From: Nitrosovibrio tenuis
GTDB taxonomy: Bacteria; Pseudomonadota; Gammaproteobacteria; Burkholderiales; Nitrosomonadaceae
Length of the DNA: 64,000 bases
Assembly: GCF_900109785.1 (NCBI RefSeq)
Contig: NZ_FOBH01000001.1
Span: 434,001-498,000, forward strand
Direction of reading: 5' to 3'
Under the pieces are notes generated by a model that was not told the DNA's origin, did no database searches, and saw only the letters and a program-made list of their open reading frames with translations. This document shows, one piece after another, positions 1 through 9,633 of the stretch. How positions within the stretch are numbered: position 1 is the first letter of the stretch; each line of letters opens with the position of its first letter. Both the position numbers and the translations under genes were made by a program.

Positions 1-822
1 GAGCATCGTGATTCGTTAAGTGATGCTCTGTATATGGGAATGCAATATCAGGAATTATTGTGGATAAGATATTTTGAATCGCTTGGCAGGCTTATTTATA
101 CAGCCTCAAATCCGATCATAAGTCTTTATGAGAATAATAGAAGGCGTCAAATTGCCGATGGCGCAGATCGTGACCGAACACAAGTTATTCCCAACGGTAT
201 GGAAATGGAGCGTTTTCTTCCTATCCGTGCGCAATGGCCAGGAAAAATCCCGCTCGTGATCGGGTTGCTCGGCAGGATAGTGCCGATAAAGGATATCAAG
301 ACTTTTATCCGAGCTATGCGTACAGTTGTGATTCAACTCCCTGAAGCGGAAGGTTGGCTGATTGGTCCGGAAGATGAGGATAAGGGATATGTGGAGGAAT
401 GTAAAAGTCTGATTCGGGAGCTGGGGCTGGAAGGAAAAGTACGTTTTCTGGGGTTCCAGAAAATTAGCGACGTGCTCCCTCGTCTGGGATTGCTGGTACT
501 GACATCAATCAGTGAAGCCTTTCCATTGGTATTACTTGAAGCTTTCGCAAGCGGTCTGCCAGTCGTGACTACTGATGTGGGTGCCTGTCGGGAAATCGTC
601 GAAGGTAACAGCGACGAGGACTGTGCTTTGGGATGTGCAGGGATTGTGACTCCCATAGCAGATCCGGAAGCAACTGCTACGGCTGTGATTACACTGCTGA
701 CCGATGAAAATCGTTGGCATGCAGCAAAGAGAGCTGGTATTCAACGCGTTGAAACCTACTATACGCAGTCCAGAATGCTTGACAGCTACAAAAGCGTTTA
801 TGACCAGGCGCTGACACAATGA
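1..822 (+). CDS. pelF: PelF, GT4 glycosyltransferase of Pel polysaccharide (5' end outside window)
   Basis: The reading frame is open from base 1, so the gene starts upstream; 273 C-terminal residues are present of a protein usually near 500. PelF is the cytosolic family-4 glycosyltransferase that polymerises the Pel chain from a UDP-sugar. Visible are the C-terminal Rossmann half (VIGLLGRIVPIKD), and the GT4 E-x7-E signature in SEAFPLVLLEA followed by ASGLPVVTTDVGACREIV, which binds the nucleotide sugar. The nearest ATG codons (34 and 40) are internal. The following genes pelG, pelA and pelB make the Pel assignment secure; pelD, pelE and pelC are presumably upstream, outside the window. Confidence 0.88.
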   Translation, partial: EHRDSLSDALYMGMQYQELLWIRYFESLGRLIYTASNPIISLYENNRRRQIADGADRDRTQVIPNGMEMERFLPIRAQWPGKIPLVIGLLGRIVPIKDIKTFIRAMRTVVIQLPEAEGWLIGPEDEDKGYVEECKSLIRELGLEGKVRFLGFQKISDVLPRLGLLVLTSISEAFPLVLLEAFASGLPVVTTDVGACREIVEGNSDEDCALGCAGIVTPIADPEATATAVITLLTDENRWHAAKRAGIQRVETYYTQSRMLDSYKSVYDQALTQ

Positions 823-1058
823 GTCACTGTCGAGGGGTGTGTTACAACTCTGCATCAAGGGGCGATTATGTTCCGGGTACCCCATTTTACGCAGAACTGC
901 ATCGATCAATTCTGACAGACGTGCACCCTTTCAATTTCTCCCTATCGTTTTCCGCGCTTTTGGCGGCCATGAAGACTCTGGCTGCCATGCGCTGGCGTAA
1001 CGCACTGCCTCGCGTTTTTTGCAGAGCCCTTATGCCCAAATTTGGATAGCCCCACATA
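823..1058. other. pelF-pelG intergenic stretch
   Basis: This 236-base gap is unusual because pelF and pelG are normally close. A 76-codon frame at 819-1049 overlaps the pelF stop as ATGA, but it has no Shine-Dalgarno sequence, no recognisable domain and no signal sequence, so I do not call it. It may be a decayed gene or leader sequence for pelG. No clear hairpin or promoter was seen. Confidence 0.4.
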
Positions 1059-2426
1059 ATGGCTGGCATTGGGTTTCGACTGCGGGAGCTGGCGAGAACT
1101 GATACTTTGTCAGGACTACTGCTTGCTTATGGCTTCGCCGGAATCATTGGTTCGGGCCCATGGGTATTGTCAATTATTGGCATCCTCCTGATCGGTATCA
1201 TCAATACAGAAAACACAAGTACACCTTTTTATGTTGGGCAGTTTCAGATATCTGTAACTTATCTGATGGCGATTTCCTTAATCCTGACCAGTCCTTTGCA
1301 GCTGATGATCACACGCTTTATTTCGGACAGGTTGTATGAAAAACAGGATGAACACGTTTTACCGAATCTAACAGGGGCCATATTTATTGTAATAACCGTC
1401 AGCGGAACGCTTGCGGGTTTTTGTTCGATTTACCTGTTTACCGGCTCGGTGTTATATCGTTTGTTGATGTTGAGCGGTCTGGTTATCCTTTCCACGATCT
1501 GGATTGTAGTGATCGTTTTAGCGGGAGTGAAAGCATACCGTGAGATTTTGTTAGCTTTTCTGTTAGGTTATGGGATAACCGTTTGGGCTGCTATCGAGCT
1601 AGGCGACTTTGGACTGGAAGGCCTGCTTTCTGGTTTTGTTTTAGGCCATAGTATTTTGTTATTTATGCTCCTGGTTGTAGTTTTTCGCTCCTATTCGAGT
1701 AATAAATTGATCGCCTTTGATTTTTTACGGCGAAATCAAATATTCCCAACCTTGGCAATTACCGGCTTTCTTTATAACCTGGGTATCTGGGCTGATAAAT
1801 TTATTTTCTGGTTCAATCCTCAAACCAGCGTTGCGATCATTTCACCCTTGCGGGGATCGCCGATTTATGATCTTCCCATATTTCTTGCATATTTATCCAT
1901 CATACCGGGTATGGCAGTATTTTTATTGCGAATGGAGACGGATTTTGCAGAACAGTATAAAAACTTTTATGGTGCCATTAATGGTGGTGCACCCTTAAAG
2001 CTTATTTTAGAGATCTATGAAGAAATGGTCGTAACAATTCGAAGAGGGTTTATCGAAATCTTTAAGGTACAAGGAATGACCATCATTATATTGCTGGCAG
2101 TGGGGGATAAATTACTGGCATGGGTAGGAATATCACCTTTTTATGGAGTACTGTTAAATATTGACCTGGTTGCGGTGGGTGTCCAAGTATTATTGCTGGC
2201 TGTCCTCAACATTTTGTTCTACTTTGATAATCGTAAAGATGCTTTGTATCTGTGTTTGTTATTTATTACCTCAAACATCGTATTCACACTTCTGAGTCAA
2301 TATCTGGGGCCTGCATTTTATGGCTATGGTTTCGCCTTGTCCGTTGTAACAACTACACTGGTGGGTATGGCCATCGTCTCAAAAAGACTTAGCCGATTAG
2401 TTTACGATACGTTCATGCTACGTTAA
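1059..2426 (+). CDS. pelG: PelG, inner-membrane Pel polysaccharide transporter
   Basis: PelG is the polytopic membrane protein, of the MOP/Wzx-like superfamily, that forms the synthase complex with PelD, PelE and PelF and carries the Pel chain over the inner membrane. The 455-residue length matches the family. The N-terminus MAGIGFRLRELARTDTLSG then a first membrane segment (LLAYGFAGIIGSGPWVLSII) is typical of PelG. About 12 hydrophobic segments alternate with short polar loops. The start at 1059 lacks a strong ribosome binding site, but the family N-terminus fits it. It follows pelF on the same strand. Confidence 0.9.
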   Translation: MAGIGFRLRELARTDTLSGLLLAYGFAGIIGSGPWVLSIIGILLIGIINTENTSTPFYVGQFQISVTYLMAISLILTSPLQLMITRFISDRLYEKQDEHVLPNLTGAIFIVITVSGTLAGFCSIYLFTGSVLYRLLMLSGLVILSTIWIVVIVLAGVKAYREILLAFLLGYGITVWAAIELGDFGLEGLLSGFVLGHSILLFMLLVVVFRSYSSNKLIAFDFLRRNQIFPTLAITGFLYNLGIWADKFIFWFNPQTSVAIISPLRGSPIYDLPIFLAYLSIIPGMAVFLLRMETDFAEQYKNFYGAINGGAPLKLILEIYEEMVVTIRRGFIEIFKVQGMTIIILLAVGDKLLAWVGISPFYGVLLNIDLVAVGVQVLLLAVLNILFYFDNRKDALYLCLLFITSNIVFTLLSQYLGPAFYGYGFALSVVTTTLVGMAIVSKRLSRLVYDTFMLR

Positions 2427-2506
2427 TCAATCGATTACGCTGGAGCAAATAAGTATATGGCAAGACCAGGTCCCGCCAGGAATCTTCAGACATTTTAATC
2501 GATTGA
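2427..2506. repeat. 10-bp inverted repeat between pelG and pelA
   Basis: TCAATCGATT at 2427-2436, directly after the pelG stop, is matched by its reverse complement AATCGATTGA at 2497-2506. It could pair in mRNA or be a protein site; no function is known. Confidence 0.45.
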
Positions 2507-2539
2507 TGAAAGCGGTCGGAAGCTGAAGAAGATGAAAAT

Positions 2540-2570
2540 GCCATCATATTGCAGACGGCAATATGATGGC
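2540..2570 (+). repeat. 13-bp perfect stem-loop between pelG and pelA
   Basis: GCCATCATATTGC (2540-2552) and GCAATATGATGGC (2558-2570) form a perfect 13-bp stem with a 5-base loop, 47 bases before the pelA start. No T-run follows, so a classical terminator is unlikely. It may be an mRNA stability or processing element that separates pelFG from pelAB. Confidence 0.6.
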
Positions 2571-2617
2571 GATACGCAGGAATGGCGTTTGCCTCCAAGC
2601 ACAGGAATTAAACACCC

Positions 2618-5398
2618 GTGTATTCTTTTTCAAACCATTATGCTTTTATAACGCTTACTGGCATGTTTTTATCCTCGGTTTTCCTCCCCGCATACGCTGA
2701 TTCCAGTACCGCCTTTTTTTACGGCCGGCCAGCCCCGATAAATCTACTTTCTCATTTTAAGCAAGTCATAGTAGAACCTGAGAATATGGATAATCTGGTT
2801 GATCTTCGTGATAAGGGAACCAAAGTATTCGCTTATGTAAGTGTTGGGGAGGTCAACTGGTCACGATCCTGGTATTCCGAAATCCCGAGAAACTGGTTTA
2901 TGGCCAGTAATAAAGAATGGGGAAGCAGCATCATTGACCTCACCCAGCAGGGATGGCACGACTACCTGGTTGATAAATATTTGTCCCGGTTATGGGAAAA
3001 AGGCTACCGCGGTTTTTTTTTGGATGGACTGGAGAGTTATCAAATATCTGTCGTTGAACCTGGCGGCCGATTGATTCAGGAAAAAGCATTGTCGAATCTG
3101 ATTAAACGCATACATCAGCGTTTTCCGGGAGTCGATCTTATACTTAACCGGGGATTTGCGATCTTACCGGAAGTTGGCGGATATGCGGTTGCGTTAGCTG
3201 CTGAATCGCTATTCCAGGGATGGGATCCCCCAAGTCAACAATATACAAAAGTTCTTGAGCCTGATCGTTACTGGTTGCTCGAGAGGTTAAAGCAAGCAAA
3301 GGATCAATATGGATTACAGGTAATCGTCATTGACTACGTTGACCCAAAGCAGAAGCAATTGGCGCGCACTACCGCCAAACAAATATCTGACCTGGGCTTT
3401 ACCCCCTGGGTGGCAAATCCCGGGCTGGATATCCTGGGCATTGGCGAAGTGGAAGTTTTTCCCAGACGAGTTTTGGCGCTTTATGATGGGAAGGACTACC
3501 CGGAAGGCCTGCAACAGACAGATGTTCATAAATTACTGGCTATGCCTTTGGAATACCTGGGCTATTCGCTCGATTATATGGATGTGAATGTAGGGTTACC
3601 AGGCAATTTATTGACAGGACAATATGCAGGGATCGTGACCTGGTTCAACAACGATGGCTTATTGATACCGACGATTTATAGAGATTGGCTGTTGCGGCAA
3701 ATAGATTCCGGAGTAAAGGTTGCTATTCTGGGAAACTTGGGTTTCAAAGCGGACAATGCTTTTTTGCAACATCTAGGGGTCAAATTAAGTCAGTCAGAAA
3801 ATTTACAGGGGCCACTCAAAATTGGGCAGAGCGATAAGATTGTTGGTTATGAGGCGCAGCCTAACCCCACGTTACAAGGGGTAACAGCCTGGCAAGCACT
3901 CGAAAGCGGTATTGAAAATCATCTAGGCTTGGCAGATCAATCGGAAGCGCCATTGGTTGCTGTGTTTTCGGGAAATTGGGGAGGTGTTGCCTTGCATCCC
4001 TATGTAATAGAGCCAGGTTACCAGGGACGCCAACGATGGATCATCAATCCGTTTGAATTCTTGTCCAAGGCTCTTGATCTGACAGGAATACCTGTACCTG
4101 ATGTCACGACTGAGAATGGCCGGCGTTTATTGCTGGTACAGGTGGATGGTGATGGAGCTGGGAATAAAGCAGAAATACCCGGCGTGCCGTTGGCCGTAAA
4201 AGTCATTCAAGATCACTTTCTGCAAAAATATAATCTGCCTTCAACAGTTTCCATAATTGAAGGAGAAACAGCGAGTGGCCGTTCATCTGACAAATTAACC
4301 CCGATCGAAACAATAGCACGAGATATTTTTAAACTGAACAATGTGGAAATAGCAAGTCATTCCTATAGTCATCCTTCAGCATGGTTCCAAAAGAACAATA
4401 TTATGGCTGCAGGTGATGATTATCACCTTGCTATTGATGGATATGAGTTTGACTTAAAACGGGAAATCGCGGGATCAGCAGAATATATCAATAAAACACT
4501 GGCACCCGAGAACAAACATGCCCGTGTTTTCCTCTGGACGGGTGACGGGCTGGCAAATAAAGAGGCCCTAGTTCTGACGCGTTCGCTTGGATTGGAGAAT
4601 ATGAACGGTGGTGGCGCGACGATATTCGATGATGAACGCACGATGACCCGCGTGCCTCCTCTCGGGTATGCAATTAATGATCAGCTCCAGGTATATGCCC
4701 CCATTGCAAGCGACCATGTTTATACAAATGGATGGCAAGGCCCTTTTTATGGATTTAATCGGGTTATCGAAACCATGCGGCTTACGGACAGCCCACTCCG
4801 TCTGAAACCACTGCATATTCATTATCACTTTTATTCAGGCACTAAGATTGCATCCATTAATGCCCTGAAAGCCGTGTATGACTGGAGTATTAAACAGGAA
4901 CATAGAGCTGTCTGGGTCAGTGAGTACAGCCAGAAGGTAAATGAATTCCAGAACATGACCCTCTCTCGCCGCATGGACGGGGCGTGGACTATCAGAGGGC
5001 TGAATACACTACGTACAGTACGTTTGCCAGTGTCAACAGGATGGCCTGATTTAGAAAGATCCGAGGGGGTTGTAGGCGTTCGTGATGCACGTCAAGGACG
5101 ATATGTGCATCTTTTGCCCGATCATGGTCAAGTTCTATTGTATACCACACCTGATCCTCCCTCATCCCCTTATCTATTACACAGCAATGGCGAGATAGAG
5201 AAATGGCAGCAGACTGCAGAGGGAATTAATTTACAAATACATGCTCATACACCGCTAGAAATAGTCATGGCCCCACCCGAACGGAAATGCTATGTCAATT
5301 GGTCAGGTGGCAGACTGGATGGACAGCACCAAAGTAAAGGCTGGAAATTTATCTTTCCAGTGGCCAATCCCGGTAACGCCACAGTCGTCTGTTATTAA
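2618..5398 (+). CDS. pelA: PelA, periplasmic Pel hydrolase/deacetylase
   Basis: PelA partly deacetylates and can cleave Pel (alpha-1,4-linked GalNAc/GalN) in the periplasm. The protein has 926 residues and starts with GTG, with AGGA about 12 bases upstream. A signal peptide (about 1-27, ending AYADS) is followed by a GH166-like TIM-barrel hydrolase domain (about 30-290; YVSVGEVNW, GFFLDGLESY), a middle domain, and a polysaccharide deacetylase domain with the metal-binding DGDG (D510, D512) and HSYSHP (H581, H585). All expected catalytic elements look intact. The order pelF-G-A-B differs from Pseudomonas pelABCDEFG. It could be transcribed with pelG or from its own promoter in the 191-base gap. 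Confidence 0.9.
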   Translation: MYSFSNHYAFITLTGMFLSSVFLPAYADSSTAFFYGRPAPINLLSHFKQVIVEPENMDNLVDLRDKGTKVFAYVSVGEVNWSRSWYSEIPRNWFMASNKEWGSSIIDLTQQGWHDYLVDKYLSRLWEKGYRGFFLDGLESYQISVVEPGGRLIQEKALSNLIKRIHQRFPGVDLILNRGFAILPEVGGYAVALAAESLFQGWDPPSQQYTKVLEPDRYWLLERLKQAKDQYGLQVIVIDYVDPKQKQLARTTAKQISDLGFTPWVANPGLDILGIGEVEVFPRRVLALYDGKDYPEGLQQTDVHKLLAMPLEYLGYSLDYMDVNVGLPGNLLTGQYAGIVTWFNNDGLLIPTIYRDWLLRQIDSGVKVAILGNLGFKADNAFLQHLGVKLSQSENLQGPLKIGQSDKIVGYEAQPNPTLQGVTAWQALESGIENHLGLADQSEAPLVAVFSGNWGGVALHPYVIEPGYQGRQRWIINPFEFLSKALDLTGIPVPDVTTENGRRLLLVQVDGDGAGNKAEIPGVPLAVKVIQDHFLQKYNLPSTVSIIEGETASGRSSDKLTPIETIARDIFKLNNVEIASHSYSHPSAWFQKNNIMAAGDDYHLAIDGYEFDLKREIAGSAEYINKTLAPENKHARVFLWTGDGLANKEALVLTRSLGLENMNGGGATIFDDERTMTRVPPLGYAINDQLQVYAPIASDHVYTNGWQGPFYGFNRVIETMRLTDSPLRLKPLHIHYHFYSGTKIASINALKAVYDWSIKQEHRAVWVSEYSQKVNEFQNMTLSRRMDGAWTIRGLNTLRTVRLPVSTGWPDLERSEGVVGVRDARQGRYVHLLPDHGQVLLYTTPDPPSSPYLLHSNGEIEKWQQTAEGINLQIHAHTPLEIVMAPPERKCYVNWSGGRLDGQHQSKGWKFIFPVANPGNATVVCY

Positions 5399-5636
5399 TT
5401 GATAAAAGTTCCCGGGGTTGTCGGTCCGTAAGCTCCCCTGCCAAATTCGGGACAAATCCCCGCGCCTGGGTGGCGCTACGGCTTTCCACAGCCACCCTGG
5501 TCGCTTCATTCGCCAGGCCCCAGCTCACATACATGCGCTTGAGCTGGCGACCTTTCGGCTCTATCTCGCTCACTTGCACCGGCTGGGATACATCCAATCG
5601 CCGTACCTGGCTTTTCTGTAATCCGGATTTCATCAT
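5349..5636 (-). CDS. Small hypothetical protein, antisense to the pelA end
   Basis: This 95-codon frame on the minus strand has a near-perfect ribosome binding site (GGAGG five bases before ATGATG). The product is basic, without signal peptide, membrane segment or recognised domain. Its last 50 bases overlap the pelA 3' end in antisense. The strong SD is the main support; the function is unknown and it may be the start of a decayed or mobile-element gene. Confidence 0.3.
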   Translation of the reverse strand: MMKSGLQKSQVRRLDVSQPVQVSEIEPKGRQLKRMYVSWGLANEATRVAVESRSATQARGFVPNLAGELTDRQPRELLSINNRRLWRYRDWPLER

Positions 5637-5966
5637 TAGAACCTCCAGGCAAATCCCTGCCAGAAAGTTTTACTTTTTGCGTCTATGTTAAAGGGGGGAG
5701 AAGAGAGAAGCAGGGCGCATCGTCACTGATCATTTTTTCGGGCGTGCTTACGAACATTTCTCTATTTGATGTTTCTTGCCCTAGCTGTAATAAATTTCTG
5801 ATTATGTGGTTTACCGAACGGAAGAGCTAGTGTGTCAGCATCAAGCTCGGTTTTTGTTCTTTCAGCATCAATCCTGGCTGCTCGATAATGTTGGATCTCT
5901 AGCCAGGGAAGATTTCGGTATTTAAATGTCTGGCATGAATGAATGAAACCCTGAGAGTACCCGATC
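5399..5966. other. Intergenic region between pelA and pelB
   Basis: A 568-base gap inside the pel cluster. It holds the minus-strand small frame (5349-5636); between 5637 and 5966 I see no gene. Around 5690-5710 there is a purine-rich stretch. A TGGCATGAAT sequence at 5931-5940 resembles the -24 half of a sigma54 promoter, but the -12 half is missing. A gap this long suggests that pelB has its own promoter. Confidence 0.5.
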
Positions 5967-8900
5967 ATGAGCTTGTTCGGCAGTTTAAAAAAAACAATAT
6001 TTTTGTTCGGTTTGGCATTGAGTCTTGTTTTTGCCCTTTTGTTTTATAGAGAGGATCGGTTAAGAGAATTATTCCAGATAGAGAAGCCGGATCATCTTTC
6101 AGTATTGTACTTAAACCTTCTGTTAGATATTAATCCTGATGATGCCGGCTTACGCATGGAACTTGCGCGACACCATATCAACCTCGGCGAATTAGATGAG
6201 GCTCGTACTGTTTTAGAACCATTACTAGCCGAAAATGGCCCAGCAGACTTAAGTACCAGGCTACTGGTATTGGAAATTGACTTAAAAGATTATTTATCAA
6301 TAGTGGAAGATGACCCGAGCCGGAAAACAAAGCTGGTTAACTTGCAAAACAGTATTATTGAGATCAGTAAACATCAGGTTCCCATAACGTTATTACCGAA
6401 AATTATTAAACTCAGCCTGGAGCTTGAACAACCAGCTGTTGTTGCAAACCTGTATTACCGATGGTCGGCCGTTACTCTTGATTCTTCCGAACGCCTTGAG
6501 AAATTGCAGGAATCAGCAAAATGGCATATCGCGTCGGAGATGCCGCATAGGGCGGCAGAAATATATAACGAATCCTATACGTTGTCGAAGGATCCGGCGC
6601 AAGCTCGGCAATTTGCGTTTCTAACCCTTCAAACTCTACGAGCAGCCGGTGACAGGAAGCTCGCTCTCGAGTATTTCCATAACTATCACCAGAGATTTCC
6701 CAAAGATCCTGAACTGCTAGATGAGGCGATCAGTATTCATCTGGCTGACAACAATCAAAGGCATGCACATGAAATGGGTGCCGTGCGGTTGGAACTTGAT
6801 CCTGACAATCCCGAACAAATCAGGAAGCAGGTCGATCGCGCTCTTTCAGTTGGGGAAATTCAGTCCGCATTGATATTAGCTCAGCGGCTGGTGGAGGTTG
6901 CTCCAGCTGATGAAAATGCTCATGAAAGTTTAGGACGTATTGCAGAATGGGCTGTAATGCCAGAGGTTGCCCTGAAAGAATGGTTATGGCTGGCAAGAAA
7001 TAGAAAAGATGATGTGTCCATCATGAATACGATCAGACTCTCAAAAGCGCTGTACTCAATCGGTACCGCGCTGGAAATGCTAGTACAGCTATCAGATAGG
7101 CGGAAACTAACCAGTGAGGAAATGAATAGCTTATTGTCTGCATATAATGAGGCCGGCAGTTTATCTGATCATGTTAAGTTTCTGGAATCCTATTTAAAGC
7201 GCTATCCCAATAACTTACAGGTGTGGGAGGCTTTGGCTAAAACACAGGAAAATGCCGGACAGTTAACCGAGGCCATGACAACTTGGGGACTTATCGGGAC
7301 GAACTTCAATCGTGTGCCAGAGACTGTGACCCATCAAGCCAGATTAATATGGAAAAACGGGCAATCTGAGAAGGCGCTTTCTGTATTGTTATCAAATAAA
7401 AATAATGCTCCAGCAAAAGAAACGTACTTCTGGAAGATTCTGAGCGACCTTTCGTGGGAGTTGAAACGACCTGAGCACTCACTATCGGCTTATAACGTTC
7501 TGTGGAAATCAGGTAGTACTAACGCACTTATCCCAGAACGACTGATCCAGTTGACGCGAGATATGGGTAAAACAGAAGAGTCGATCGCCATCGGTGAAGA
7601 GGCCTATCACCGTCTTAGTCAATCTCGTTGGTTACTGCTTTCTATGGATGTTGCCAATCAGGCAGGCTTGACGGAACAACTAAAGCGGCTTTTGAAAAAG
7701 GCGAAGAGCAATGAGTCGCAATTTTTGAAATCGGAGATGTATTGGTTAATGCGCGCTCAGCTAAATATTCATGAGAGCCAACCCGAAACAGCTATGAAAG
7801 ATTACCAGCAAGCCTTGGAAGTCAATCCTGCATCGACTACCGCCAAAGAAGGAATTTTTTGGAATCTGATTGGGCAGGGTGACAAGCGATCGCTGCAATC
7901 TCACATTAAAACCTGGCGAGGCGAAGCTTCAAAAAATCCCTCGTTGTGGGGCGTTTATGGGGTTGCGTTGGTCAAGGTTGGTCAGAACAAGGAGGCTTTG
8001 CCCTGGTTCGAGCGAAAATCACGAATAAGTCCCGATGACTATCTTTGGCTGCTTACCTACGCAGACGCCTTGAGCAAATCGGGGCATATAGATAAAGCGT
8101 GGCATTTACGAAAACATGTCTTATTTAACCTAAGGTCCCGTCTGAATGAACTTGGAAAAACACCAGGCAAAAAGATCAAGGAACTATTGCGTCCAGAATA
8201 TATAGCTTTGATTCGCGACCTGGAAGGCGCAAATGCAGATGTATCCCTATTGAAGAAGCTGCTTGCCAAAGGATACGATGATCCTGTGGTTCAGGAATTG
8301 CTTGTCGCTGCGTATTTATCCCAGGAGAACTATCCCGCGGCGCGTTACTGGTTATTACATGAGCATGTTACGAGACAAAATTCGCCAACATGGCAGCGCC
8401 TTTCATTAGCTTTAGGTGAAAACGATCTCGCTACTGTCGCGAATATTCTTGAAAATGAAAATGACAGTCTTTCCGAATTTAATAAAATGGAGTCGCTCAA
8501 GCGTCTAGGCAGAAATGAAGAGGCATTAGCGTCAACCTATAAGCTTCTTGAGACGCATAAACAACCTTCACCCTTGCAAGCAAGCCTTTTCAATTTAAGA
8601 GATGAATTGGTGGTAAAAACAAGCAGGCAGATAACAGGCTCTTTTGACTATAGGACTCTCGGAAACATCAATTTCATCGAAAGTCGAGCCCGGCTTAACG
8701 TGCCTTACTTGCGTGGAGTGCTGGCGACGGACCTTAGGCATATCCACCTCAGTTCTACAGATCCCAACATCACTTTACCTGCAACTGATGAAGTAGATAT
8801 CTCAACAGAATATAGACATCCTCTTCGCCAGGGAATGTTCCAGGCTAATGTGGGCGGAAATCTCAGGGAAGTGAACTCCATTGCTTATGGCGCCGCTAGA

Positions 8901-9545
8901 GTTAGCCAGGACTTGACCAACAGGCTGAGAGCGAGTCTGCGCGTGGGGGTTAACGAACTCAGTCATGAGACCGGAGCGCTACGGGCGCTCGGAACGAAAG
9001 ATACAGTTTTGCTTGGTATATCCACTCAGTTATCACAGCAAACATTTGTCAATCTTGAGGTCGATGGGCATCGTTATTCGACCAGAGGAGGAGGGGAGCT
9101 GGGTAAGGGGTACAAGCTGCAAGCGATCATGGGGCATTCTCTGCTTTCCGGCTTTCGAGACTGGCAGATCAGATTACAGGGCTCATGGGAAGACAATTCC
9201 CTTGCACAGACACTTCCTTCTGACTTGACTGGGTTACTGAGTCCCGCCATCGCGGAGCCTCAGACCATCGTGCCGCGCCGGTTTGCCATGATGGGTATGG
9301 GTACGAGTTTTCGCTATGGACCACCTGATCAGGGTGTGTTGAGGAGCCCCTTTATCCTTGCAGATGTTTGGGCCGGGTATGTGTGGCCAGCGGATGCCTT
9401 GGGGTATAACGGGCGGTTGTCAATGGGGATTCAATTATTGGGTCCCGATATTCTTAGTGTCGGAGCCTTCTATAGCAATGTCCAGGGCGGCAGGACCAAT
9501 CAACCTTTTGCGGGAGCAGGTGTTCAATATTCCTTTCGCTTCTGA
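5967..9545 (+). CDS. pelB: PelB, outer-membrane Pel export protein (TPR plus beta-barrel)
   Basis: PelB forms the outer-membrane pore for Pel, and its periplasmic TPR domain binds PelA. The 1192-residue length matches the family. One N-terminal membrane anchor (about 9-26) is followed by a long helical repeat region (about 40-870) with TPR motifs (e.g. PDDAGLRMELARHHINLGEL, NLQVWEALAKTQENAGQL), then a C-terminal beta-barrel (about 880-1192) of alternating strands ending in the aromatic QYSFRF typical of outer-membrane insertion. It is the last pel gene here; a GC-rich hairpin follows at 9587-9609. Confidence 0.9.
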   Translation: MSLFGSLKKTIFLFGLALSLVFALLFYREDRLRELFQIEKPDHLSVLYLNLLLDINPDDAGLRMELARHHINLGELDEARTVLEPLLAENGPADLSTRLLVLEIDLKDYLSIVEDDPSRKTKLVNLQNSIIEISKHQVPITLLPKIIKLSLELEQPAVVANLYYRWSAVTLDSSERLEKLQESAKWHIASEMPHRAAEIYNESYTLSKDPAQARQFAFLTLQTLRAAGDRKLALEYFHNYHQRFPKDPELLDEAISIHLADNNQRHAHEMGAVRLELDPDNPEQIRKQVDRALSVGEIQSALILAQRLVEVAPADENAHESLGRIAEWAVMPEVALKEWLWLARNRKDDVSIMNTIRLSKALYSIGTALEMLVQLSDRRKLTSEEMNSLLSAYNEAGSLSDHVKFLESYLKRYPNNLQVWEALAKTQENAGQLTEAMTTWGLIGTNFNRVPETVTHQARLIWKNGQSEKALSVLLSNKNNAPAKETYFWKILSDLSWELKRPEHSLSAYNVLWKSGSTNALIPERLIQLTRDMGKTEESIAIGEEAYHRLSQSRWLLLSMDVANQAGLTEQLKRLLKKAKSNESQFLKSEMYWLMRAQLNIHESQPETAMKDYQQALEVNPASTTAKEGIFWNLIGQGDKRSLQSHIKTWRGEASKNPSLWGVYGVALVKVGQNKEALPWFERKSRISPDDYLWLLTYADALSKSGHIDKAWHLRKHVLFNLRSRLNELGKTPGKKIKELLRPEYIALIRDLEGANADVSLLKKLLAKGYDDPVVQELLVAAYLSQENYPAARYWLLHEHVTRQNSPTWQRLSLALGENDLATVANILENENDSLSEFNKMESLKRLGRNEEALASTYKLLETHKQPSPLQASLFNLRDELVVKTSRQITGSFDYRTLGNINFIESRARLNVPYLRGVLATDLRHIHLSSTDPNITLPATDEVDISTEYRHPLRQGMFQANVGGNLREVNSIAYGAARVSQDLTNRLRASLRVGVNELSHETGALRALGTKDTVLLGISTQLSQQTFVNLEVDGHRYSTRGGGELGKGYKLQAIMGHSLLSGFRDWQIRLQGSWEDNSLAQTLPSDLTGLLSPAIAEPQTIVPRRFAMMGMGTSFRYGPPDQGVLRSPFILADVWAGYVWPADALGYNGRLSMGIQLLGPDILSVGAFYSNVQGGRTNQPFAGAGVQYSFRF

Positions 9546-9586
9546 ATTACCTTCTGAATCTTAAGAAAGCTGGATAAATAAATGGA

Positions 9587-9609
9587 TGCCCCCGGCTTTA
9601 CGGGGGGCA
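9587..9609 (-). terminator. Hairpin between convergent pelB and the 9634-10059 gene
   Basis: TGCCCCC (9587-9593) pairs with GGGGGCA (9603-9609). Read on the minus strand the hairpin is followed by an AU-rich ATTTATTTAT stretch, so it probably ends the minus-strand transcript, and possibly pelB as well. Confidence 0.6.
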
Positions 9610-9633
9610 CCCAAGTGCTTATCGACAGGGAAG

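Noticed and set aside
819-1049. 76-codon frame overlapping the pelF stop
   Set aside because: No ribosome binding site, no recognisable domain and residue usage unlike neighbours; kept only as a note on the gap.
5931-5946. Sigma54-like TGGCATGAAT before pelB
   Set aside because: The -12 element (TTGC) is absent at the right spacing.
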